Source: Caldilinea sp. CFX5 (GTDB taxonomy: Bacteria; Chloroflexota; Anaerolineae; Caldilineales; Caldilineaceae). Taken from it: a DNA stretch of 7,181 nucleotides. Under the pieces are notes generated by a model that searched no databases, was not told where the DNA came from, and saw only the letters and a program-made list of their open reading frames with translations. Positions 1-6,400 of this stretch are shown here, piece by piece (the first letter of the stretch is position 1; the number at the start of each line of letters is the position of its first letter). Both the position numbers and the translations under genes were made by a program. The stretch lies in contig QWII01000190.1 in the NCBI GenBank assembly GCA_021405325.1, positions 1 to 7,181 of the forward strand, written 5' to 3'.

Positions 1-94
1 CGGCTCCTCATAGGAACCGTTGCCGTTGTGTTCCCAGAGGACGACCTGTCCATCGCGCACCATGACCACATCATCCATGCGGTCGCCGGTCAGG
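1..94 (+). repeat. Left copy of 94-bp exact terminal direct repeat
   Basis: Bases 1-94 are identical to 7088-7181, in the same orientation and with no mismatch. It lies inside the rhs frame (residues 508-538, the fourth FG-GAP loop), and codon phase is the same in both copies. Exact identity stopping at both window edges is the usual sign of an assembly overlap from a circle or a collapsed repeat, rather than of a biological terminal repeat. Confidence 0.98.
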
Positions 95-1614
95 TCGCCC
101 ACCTTGAACTTGGGGTCAGCAAAGTTGGCGGCGTCCCCGGCGGCGGGCGCGGGAACGTCAAAATCAGCCGTTTGACTCCACGCGCCTTCCCGCGCCAGCC
201 AGATTTTCAGCCGCCCACCAGCGGTCAGCACCACGTCGATGCGATGGTCGTTGTTGACATCCATCAACTGCACATTAGGATCGTTGAGGTCAAAGGCCGG
301 CGCCGGACCAAAGTCCACCCGGTCGCTCTGTTCCCATTTCGCGCCCGGTTGGTTGCGATAGTAGTAGAGCGGCGCGCCCGTACTGCTGGCCTTGACCAGC
401 AGATCGACGCGGCCATCGCCGTTCATATCGGCCATGCGCACGTTGGGGTTGCTCAGACGCTCGGCGGGTGAGTTCTGGGGCAGCACCGGTTCGCTCTGCC
501 AGCGGGCATGACCACGGTTGAGATAGAAACGATGCTGCCCATCCTCCGGGGTGTAGACCAGATCGGGCAAGCCATCAGCGTTGATGTCCACCAGGTCAGC
601 GTCGCGATTGGTCAGCGCCACCGGTGGTGGGTTCTGCATGGGGACGACCGCGTGGGCCGCCGGATCAAACTGGGTGTAGGTGAAGGTGTGGGGCGGCAGT
701 TTGCTCACGCCATCATCGCCCACCTGCTCGACCTTGATCAGCAGCGAGTACTTGCCGGTGGAGCGTTCCGGTTCATAGGTGAACGCATAGGCGCGCACCA
801 GCTTGCCCAGCGACCACATCTGAATGTCCGTCCCGCGTAAGCCGACGCGGATCGGCGCGCCGCTGCGACGGTCGGTGTAGGTGTCAGGGCGGGGGGTGTA
901 ATTGAAGATGACGGCATTATAGACCGCGGCCCCGCCGGCGTCCTGGCCGAAGTTGTAGCGGATCTCGCGCGGGTAGGCATAGTCACCGTCGTGGAGATAG
1001 CTGTAGCGCTGTTCATTGCCGTGGGGATCAATGATGCGCTCCAACGCCCAGCGGAAGATACCTTTGGCATTTTCGATGCGTGCGTTCGCAGTTTCGCCAA
1101 AGACATAACGGATGCCGTCGGGCGTGTGCGCCTCCCAGCCACCACCCTGGATACGGCGAAAGCGCATAAAGGAACTCTCGTTTTCAAAGCGGTAGCTGCC
1201 ATCTTTGAGCGCCACCAGTTTCTCGCCGCCGCGGTAGATAAATTGATCTTGCGCGTCGTTGTAGGTGGGCAGACCATCCTCGGTGCGCCGCTGGATCGAC
1301 GGGATGCTGAGATCCCAACCCATGCCCCACGGGCCATTGGCATTGCCACCATTGTAGTTGAGTGATAAATCCGGCTGAAAGCCCACCCGCCCCGGTGCCG
1401 CGGCGAACTTGACCGGGTAGCTGGCGGTGCCGGTGCTGAGATTGGGTGCAAAGTTCTCGCCCAACCCTTCCAGCGAACCGGGGCCGGAGGGCAGCGAGAT
1501 GACCTGCGGCTTGACCCCGCTCTTGTCCTGCGCAAAGACGGCGCTGGGTGTCACTGCCAGCACGGTCGTGATCAGTAAAAATGCAATTATATAGAGATAG
1601 CGTTGTATTGACAT
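1..1614 (-). CDS. N-terminal part of a TcB-TcC-like Rhs protein: signal peptide, SpvB-like domain, FG-GAP repeats (runs off left edge)
   Basis: The frame reads 538 codons from ATG at 1614 to base 1 without a stop. Residues 1-28 form a Sec signal peptide: Arg5, a hydrophobic core Tyr8-Val21, and a likely cut after Ala-Val-Phe-Ala. Residues about 38-300 match the SpvB/TcaC N-terminal domain (SLPSGPGSLEGLGENF at 40-55; Pro-Gly-Arg-Val-Gly-Phe near 74-79; LSLNYNGGNANGPWGMGW at 83-100). FG-GAP/VCBS calcium-binding loops follow: DINADGLPD (343-351), DMNGDGRVD (396-404), DVNNDHRID (452-460) and DLTGDRMDD (507-515). The last lies in the 94-base terminal repeat. The frame continues exactly in phase into the coding part at the right edge, so this is the 5' 27% of a 1,956-residue protein if the ends join. 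In Tc toxins the SpvB domain and beta-propeller form the TcB half, which docks on TcA. No ADP-ribosyltransferase domain is implied by the name SpvB. The start is fixed by a good ribosome binding site and the signal peptide. The domain calls are secure; the joined protein depends on the end overlap. Confidence 0.93.
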   Translation of the reverse strand, partial: MSIQRYLYIIAFLLITTVLAVTPSAVFAQDKSGVKPQVISLPSGPGSLEGLGENFAPNLSTGTASYPVKFAAAPGRVGFQPDLSLNYNGGNANGPWGMGWDLSIPSIQRRTEDGLPTYNDAQDQFIYRGGEKLVALKDGSYRFENESSFMRFRRIQGGGWEAHTPDGIRYVFGETANARIENAKGIFRWALERIIDPHGNEQRYSYLHDGDYAYPREIRYNFGQDAGGAAVYNAVIFNYTPRPDTYTDRRSGAPIRVGLRGTDIQMWSLGKLVRAYAFTYEPERSTGKYSLLIKVEQVGDDGVSKLPPHTFTYTQFDPAAHAVVPMQNPPPVALTNRDADLVDINADGLPDLVYTPEDGQHRFYLNRGHARWQSEPVLPQNSPAERLSNPNVRMADMNGDGRVDLLVKASSTGAPLYYYRNQPGAKWEQSDRVDFGPAPAFDLNDPNVQLMDVNNDHRIDVVLTAGGRLKIWLAREGAWSQTADFDVPAPAAGDAANFADPKFKVGDLTGDRMDDVVMVRDGQVVLWEHNGNGSYEEP

Positions 1615-1622
1615 AGATGTAT

Positions 1623-1629
1623 CTTCCTC
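1623..1629 (-). promoter_or_regulatory. Ribosome binding site of the rhs gene
   Basis: On the minus strand GAGGAAG lies eight bases before the ATG at 1614. The position suits a Shine-Dalgarno site, and the encoded protein starts directly with a signal peptide, so this decides the start. The bases between the site and the hairpin cluster are AT-richer than the genes, but I see no convincing -35/-10 pair. Confidence 0.75.
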
Positions 1630-1647
1630 GTAAATGTGGGGTGCAAA

Positions 1648-1663
1648 ACACTACAACGGATTC
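1648..1663 (+). repeat. Left arm of 16-bp inverted repeat framing the hairpin region
   Basis: ACACTACAACGGATTC at 1648-1663 is the exact reverse complement of 1950-1965. Inward of the exact core, a further CGGATT (1673-1678) pairs with 1935-1940 at the same offset, giving about 25 of 31 matches. The arms frame 318 bp including themselves. Confidence 0.92.
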
Positions 1664-1720
1664 GGATAGCTACGGATTTTCCTTGTCCCCATGCTTTGCG
1701 CTTAGTGTAACGACCAAGCC

Positions 1721-1796
1721 ACCCCCTCCTAAGGGGAGGAATTCTCGTGCGCACCACAGTTCCCTCCTCAGTTTGGGGAGGGTTAGGGAGGGGGTA
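1721..1796. repeat. Long CT/GA-rich hairpin repeat
   Basis: ACCCCCTCCTAA starting at 1721 pairs with TTAGGGAGGGGGT ending at 1795, with one bulged G. Inside it CCCTCC (1762-1767) pairs with GGAGGG (1777-1782), and CCTCC pairs with GGAGG around 1726-1739. This resembles a dispersed intergenic palindrome seen, from memory, in many environmental bacterial genomes. It encodes no protein. Confidence 0.75.
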
Positions 1797-1830
1797 GTAG
1801 TTACCGCTTAGTTTTATCGGTAAGTCCTCG

Positions 1831-1851
1831 TCACGCTGCTCTGCAGCGTGA
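1831..1851. repeat. Tri-loop hairpin 1 of 4
   Basis: Perfect nine-base stem TCACGCTGC / GCAGCGTGA with loop TCT at 1840-1842. First of four similarly built hairpins in a 92-base stretch. Confidence 0.85.
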
Positions 1852-1859
1852 TGCAGACT

Positions 1860-1874
1860 GGACGCTCCGCGTCC
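1860..1874. repeat. Tri-loop hairpin 2 of 4
   Basis: Stem GGACGC / GCGTCC with loop TCC. Its core CGCTCCGCG (1863-1871) is also the reverse complement of CGCGGAGCG (1882-1890) in the next hairpin. The two could therefore pair with each other instead of folding separately. Confidence 0.82.
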
Positions 1875-1878
1875 CAAA

Positions 1879-1893
1879 TGGCGCGGAGCGCCA
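1879..1893. repeat. Tri-loop hairpin 3 of 4
   Basis: Stem TGGCGC / GCGCCA with loop GGA. Lies four bases after hairpin 2 and can pair with it as an alternative long stem. Confidence 0.82.
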
Positions 1894-1901
1894 AACCTGC
1901 A

Positions 1902-1922
1902 TTCCCACGCTCTGCGTGGGAA
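1902..1922. repeat. Tri-loop hairpin 4 of 4 (TTCCCACGC type)
   Basis: Perfect nine-base stem TTCCCACGC / GCGTGGGAA with loop TCT. The same loop and stem length recur in hairpin 1. From memory, palindromes with this GCGTGGGAA core are abundant between genes in several bacterial phyla and behave like REP-type dispersed repeats. Confidence 0.85.
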
Positions 1923-1949
1923 CGCGCAAGCAGCAATCCGCTACCTTCT

Positions 1950-1965
1950 GAATCCGTTGTAGTGT
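1950..1965 (-). repeat. Right arm of 16-bp inverted repeat
   Basis: GAATCCGTTGTAGTGT, the exact reverse complement of 1648-1663. It ends 11 bases before the Ig-like stop codon. I found no convincing target-site duplication outside the arms. Confidence 0.92.
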
Positions 1966-1976
1966 CCTCGCGCCAT

Positions 1977-2777
1977 CTACCGGCTAACCAGCGGCAGGAA
2001 CGCCCGCCCCGTCAGTTGCCCGGGCGCACCCGATCCACTAACCTGGAAGGTGACGGACTTGGCCGCCACCCCGGCCAGCGCCGTGATCATGCCTGTCCCG
2101 CCGTTCGGCCCGGCGCGATAGGTGGCGGTGACGCGCCCATTGGCGTCGCTCATGGCGCTGGCCGGCGTCACCTCGCCTAGCGAGCCAAAGAGCGTGACCA
2201 ACTCACCGGCCACCGGTTGACCGGCGCTGTCGCGCAACACAGCTTGGATCGTGGCGCTTTGACCGGGGTCCAGTTGACTGGCGCTAAAGTCCAGATTCAA
2301 GACATTGGTGGTGGCGCTGGTGGCCGGGTTGACCAACTGGATCGCCGTTTCACGGCTGAGGTCATTGACCCTGGCGGTAATCACGACGCGGCCGGCCAGG
2401 CCCATTGCCTGAAAGGTGCTGTGGGCAACGCCGGTCGCGTCGGTGAGCGTCCCTTCCGGCAAGAGAGTGCCCAAGGTACTCGCAAATTGGACGGTGGCCC
2501 CGGCCACGGGATTGCCCTGGGCGTCACGGACGCGGGCCGTGACCTGGGCCGTGCCGTTATCCTTAGGCAGCACCAGGGCATCGGCTTGCAGCAAGAGCGC
2601 CGCCGGCGGTTCGGTGCTGACCACCAGGGTCGGAGCGCTGGTTGTGACCGCGGCCAAGCGCTTTAACGTCTCCTGAAGGGCGGCGAGTCGTGGTTGACCA
2701 AGCAGCGCTAACAAGAGTAAGCCGGTGAGAAAGAATAACGCATTGATGCGATAGCTATATTGGTAAAAGGTATTCAT
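1977..2777 (-). CDS. Exported protein with two bacterial Ig-like (Big_1/invasin-type) domains
   Basis: 266 residues, ATG at 2777 and TAG at 1979-1977. The start is supported by AAAGGA seven bases upstream and by the hydrophobic segment that follows. Residues 12-27 (NALFFLTGLLLLALLG) are a signal peptide or N-terminal anchor. A linker to about 60 is followed by two Ig-like repeats of the invasin/Big_1 pattern. The first is at about 62-148 (QVTARVRDAQGNPVAGATV, then Gly-Thr-Leu, TDATGVAHSTF). The second is at about 160-246 (IQAVLRDSAGQPVAGELVTL, then Gly-Glu-Val, SDANGRVTATY). The C-terminus is AFLPLVSR. There are no cysteines, no catalytic motif, no LPXTG and no lipobox. Big_1 domains in known proteins are rod-like extracellular modules of adhesins and intimin/invasin. 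The gene lies 53 bases after the rhs stop on the same strand with no evident terminator between, so co-transcription is likely. It does not look like an immunity protein. Whether it anchors or presents the Rhs product is inference. Confidence 0.9.
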   Translation of the reverse strand: MNTFYQYSYRINALFFLTGLLLLALLGQPRLAALQETLKRLAAVTTSAPTLVVSTEPPAALLLQADALVLPKDNGTAQVTARVRDAQGNPVAGATVQFASTLGTLLPEGTLTDATGVAHSTFQAMGLAGRVVITARVNDLSRETAIQLVNPATSATTNVLNLDFSASQLDPGQSATIQAVLRDSAGQPVAGELVTLFGSLGEVTPASAMSDANGRVTATYRAGPNGGTGMITALAGVAAKSVTFQVSGSGAPGQLTGRAFLPLVSR

Positions 2778-2784
2778 CCTGATT

Positions 2785-2790
2785 TCCTTT
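2785..2790 (-). promoter_or_regulatory. Ribosome binding site of the Ig-like gene
   Basis: AAAGGA on the minus strand, seven bases before the ATG at 2777. It lies between the 10-bp tandem repeat and the start codon, and it fixes the start of the Ig-like protein. Confidence 0.75.
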
Positions 2791-2796
2791 GTGAAC

Positions 2797-2826
2797 GTTG
2801 GGTTACGTTGGGTTACGATGGGTTAC
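2797..2826 (+). repeat. Three-copy 10-bp tandem repeat between rhs and the Ig-like gene
   Basis: On the plus strand the unit GTTGGGTTAC occurs at 2797-2806 and 2807-2816, and as GATGGGTTAC at 2817-2826, followed by a partial unit GTTT. The array begins four bases after the rhs stop codon (in transcription direction) and ends seven bases short of the Ig-like gene's ribosome binding site. It fills most of the 53-base gap. It is not an obvious hairpin. It could be replication slippage, a protein binding array or simple spacer. Confidence 0.9.
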
Positions 2827-2830
2827 GTTT

Positions 2831-3436
2831 CTACTTCACTCGTTCTTCCGCCTTGCTGATGTGATCACCCACCGTGCCATCTTTAATCGGATTCGGGCCG
2901 GTTTGGATCGTGGGTTGGATGGCGCCAGGCCGCACCCACGGGTCTTCTTTCAGTTCACCCAGCGGCCCAACATTCTTCATATCGATGCGCGGGTTGGGCG
3001 CTTGCACAGTGCCGTTACTGTTAAAGAAGAAGGTCCGGTCGAAACCGACCGCCGTAATGCCCTGTTGGGCTAACGCCTTTTCGCTTTTCGTCTCACCATT
3101 GACCACATTGCAACTGAGGAAGCCGGAGACGCCGCCACTGCGCACCTTGGCCAGTTGGGTAAATTCTTGCGGTGAGGCGCCATCGACCCAACGCACCCGA
3201 TCCTCAGCATCGCGGCGAGAATGCAGGCCGAGGGTGTCTTTGTTGCCGTGACCGACAAAGACCGCCGCGCTGATCTTCCGATTGGCAAATCGCTTTTGCG
3301 TCTCCTTATTGCGCAAGTCGGTGGCTTTGACGACATAGACACGGATCTTGGCGTCTTGTAGATCTTTAGCCAGCGCATTAGCAATGGTGCGGTGCAACCC
3401 CTCCTGGTCGCCGACGCCATAGGCGATCACCACATC
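2831..3436 (-). other. Variable C-terminal tail of the Rhs protein; candidate caspase-like (clan CD) cysteine peptidase
   Basis: This is the segment after the RHS-core Asp-Pro-Asp-Gly, residues 1755-1956 of the joined protein. Read by eye it alternates strand and helix: strand VVIAYGVG, a helix about 1768-1784, strand IRVYVV, a polar helix, strand ISAAVFV ending in Gly-His-Gly (His1818, codon 3250-3248), a loop region, strand VSGFL ending in Ser-Cys-Asn (Cys1864, codon 3112-3110), helix, then strand ITAVGF. Histidine in Gly-His-Gly after the third strand and cysteine after the fourth is the catalytic arrangement of caspase-like/CHAT/C80-type peptidases and related folds. It is not recognisable as a common Rhs nuclease (no HNH, no deaminase motif). 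The last 35 or so residues, rich in Pro and Gly, look unstructured. It could be an effector, a self-processing protease, or a non-catalytic relative such as DUF4347-like domains. Assignment rests on motif order only. Confidence 0.5.
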
Positions 3437-6400
3437 CTCGCCGTCAGGGTCGATGTTGCGAATGGGGTTGTTGCGCACATAAGCGTAGAGATTGAGCGCC
3501 TGCGGGTCGGCCAGGTCGGTTTCGGGTTGCGCGAAGTAGAGTGGGTCGGCTGAGATAAAGCGGCCGACCACGGGATCATAGTAACGGGCGCCGTAGTAGT
3601 AGAGACCGATCCCTTCATCCAGTTCTTTGCCGGTGTAGGTGTAATCCGCCGCCGGGGCGCCAGCCTGTTGGTTGGCCTGTCCAAAGGGGTGATAGCTTTG
3701 GCGCGCGACCACCTGGCCGGTCGGATCGACCAGGACGGTCGCGCTGCCTAGGTGATCACCGTGGTAGAAGCGTGTTTTGGTCTGGGTCGGGTTGTCGATC
3801 TGCGGCGTCACGGCCCCGGTCAGGCCATGAATCAACCGGCTTTTATCAAAAGGCGTGCGCACTTCGGCAATGCGTTCGTCATTGGCAAAGAGATATTTCA
3901 CGAATTCGTTGCCACGCACCTCGAATGAGCGGTCGGGGTAGAGCGACAGTTCGCTTTGGCCATTGTTGCTCACCACTTTCGCCATGCGTTGGTCGGCGTA
4001 GTTATAGCTGTTTTGCTGGTGCAAACCAGTCGCGCCGCTTATCTCGCGTAAACGGTTGTGGGCGTCCCAGGTGTAAGTAAAGTTTGGCTTTTCGATCAAG
4101 CTACCATTGGCATCATAACGCCAAGTTTCGCCACTGACCCCAGTAAGGGCGTGCGGGCCGGCGTTTTGACCGACTTGCATGGCGCCCAGATGCTGCCCCG
4201 GCAAGCTGGCAGTTTTGTTGATCAGGTTGCCCACGGGGTCATAGCCATAGGCGATCTCACTGCCGTCGGCGTACTGGGTGGCAGTCAGGCGGTTGAGGCT
4301 ATCATAGGTGAAGATCTGCGTGGCGTCATCCGGGAACCCGCTGGGCGCGCGCTTGTCCGGGCGCCGGTCGTCGATGCGTAGGATATTGCCGACACCATCG
4401 AGTTGGTAGCGCCAATCCTGATAGACCACATTCTGTTGGCCCACCGTGCGGAGGGTGGCGAGACGCTGGCGGGTGTCGTACGTATAGGAGGTGACGGCGC
4501 CATCGGCGGTTTCAATGCGCGTGCGTTTGCCCAAGGGCATATAATCGATGTTGCCGACATAGCCCGGCACAGCGTCCAGATAGGATTGTTCGTTATAGGT
4601 GAATTGTTGCACCACCCCATCCGGGAAGGTGTAGGCCACCAGCCGTTGCATGGCGTCGTAGCTCATGCGCATGGCAAAGTCGAGCGATTCGTTGCTACCC
4701 GGCAGCTTGATCCGGCGGACGCGCCCGGTGATGTCGCCGCGTGGATCATAGCTCAGGTATTCCGCCCCCGCTTCATCCTCGACCCAAGCCAGCCGCCCTT
4801 GCGTATTTTGCGCATCGGCGTACTCCGGCGCCAGGTCGGCGTCATAGTGGTAGCGCACCTCCGGCGTTGTATCGCCCTCACTGGCGACATAGTTTTGGGT
4901 CAGGATGCGATTAGCCGCGTCGTAGGTGTAGCGGATCTGCTGGCCCTTGGCATCGACCGTCTCGATGACGTTGCCCTTATCGTCATAGGTGAAGAAGGCT
5001 TGTCCGCCGTCGGGATCGTTGATGCTCAGTTTGCGACCGAGCGCGTCGAAGCTCTGGGTCTTGATATGGCCTTGGGCATCGACAATTTTGAGCAGGCGAC
5101 CCAGCCGGTCATATTCGTAGCGGGTACTGTAACGTTCTACCTGTCCATTGATTCGATTCATCTCTTCCACGCCGATCAACCGCTCTAGCCCGTCAAAGGT
5201 CAAGGTGCGCGGGGTGTCGTAATGGGGTGAGGTGGGATGATTATCTTCTTCATCATAGAGCAGTTGCCGTAGCGGTTGATAGACAACGCGGGTAACCGCG
5301 CCATCGGGCTGCCGGCGGCGTTCGATCCGCGCCATGGGATCATAGAATTGGGTTATATGCGGCAGCGTTGCCGCCGGCGCTTTGTAGGCCAGACCAGTGT
5401 CATAGTAGGGCAGGTACTCGACACCGACGGTCTGGCGCGCGTTGAAGATCGACGCGTCGGTCACCACCACCTGACCATTCTCGGCTTCTTTACGCGTCTG
5501 CAACTGGCGGCCCAAGCCATCAAAGTAGGTAACGGTGGTGTAGATCTGTTCCGTCCCGGATTGCTCGCGCTGTTCATTGAAGATGGCGCTGCGCGGGCTG
5601 CCGATTTCGTAGCGGAACTGCTGCGTCGGTTGCGCCAGCGTGTCACCCGGTTGGACAATCTTGCTGAGGCGGCCAAAGGTGTCGTAGGCGTAGGTGATGG
5701 CATGGCCGTTGTAGTCGGTGGCCGCGCTGACCTTGCCAAAGCCATAGTGGTAGGAGGCGGCGAAGAGCAATGTCTTGCCGTCATCCAGGTGCATCCGCTC
5801 TACCACCGGGAAGGTGTGCAGCAGCGCGTCGTACTCCACCGTGATCAGCTTACCGTTGGGGTCCATGAGGCTGATCACATTGCCGTAGGTATCGAACTGT
5901 TGGCGTTTGGTGGCAATAAAACGGGGGCCTTCTGGGCGCGCGCCGTTTGGTCCCAGGCTCTCTTCCTGGCGCGTCAAGTCGCCACGGGTCAGTTGACCGG
6001 CGGGCAGCCCAACAAAGGGTTCGCCGTCATAGTAGAGCCGCTTGTCGCTGACCAGATTGCCGGCGGCGTCGGTCTGGTAGATGCGTTGGGCGCGGTTGAA
6101 GAGATAGCGCTCCTGGTCATAGATGTAGTCGGTGTAGGTCAACAGTTCATCATTGCCGCAGGTGACATCCTCACCGCAGACCTGGCCGTAGTCGAATTGC
6201 TGGGTTTGGTTGCCGTACTCATCCTGGGCAAAGGTCTGGCGCAGTTGCACCGGCTGGGCCTGCTGCTCGTGGACAAAGCTGTCGGTCTGTTTGACAAAGG
6301 CGTAGGCAATCGGCTTACCGGTCGCGGTTTGCTCCGCCGCCACCACGGTGCGCGTCTCCAACTGGTTGATGGTGCGCACAAAGCAGCCGGCGAAATCACC

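Larger units (their letters stand above)
1615..1976. other. 362-base non-coding region packed with hairpins between the Ig-like gene and rhs
   Basis: No credible gene on either strand; short frames here are crossed by palindromes and lack family features. From left to right it holds the rhs ribosome binding site, the left arm of a 16-bp inverted repeat, a CT/GA-rich long hairpin, a small hairpin (TTACCG 1801-1806 with CGGTAA 1818-1823), four tri-loop hairpins in a row, and the right arm of the inverted repeat just before the Ig-like stop. The rhs promoter should lie here but was not identified. None of the hairpins is followed by a T-run in the direction of transcription, so a classical intrinsic terminator is not supported. 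Confidence 0.8.

Noticed and set aside
738..1535. Minus-strand open frame of 265 codons overlapping the SpvB region
   Set aside because: Out-of-frame shadow with Arg/Ser/Pro-rich composition. The overlapping SpvB/FG-GAP frame has clear family motifs throughout.
1831..1922. CRISPR array
   Set aside because: The four hairpins differ in sequence, there are no equal-length spacers, and no cas gene is present.
1831..1922. Rho-independent terminator of the Ig-like gene
   Set aside because: The stems are strong, but none is followed by a run of T on the minus strand, and they lie 55 or more bases beyond the stop.
1848..2180. Plus-strand open frame of 110 codons across the hairpins
   Set aside because: It runs through palindromic repeats and then antisense to the Ig-like gene, with no family features.
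2797..2826. Telomere-like repeat because of GGGTTA
   Set aside because: The period is 10, not 6 or 7, there are only three copies, and the location is between two genes of a bacterial operon.
4403..5188. Plus-strand open frame of 261 codons
   Set aside because: Antisense shadow of the rhs gene. The rhs frame here has an unbroken series of YD repeats, so the opposite frame is not independent coding.
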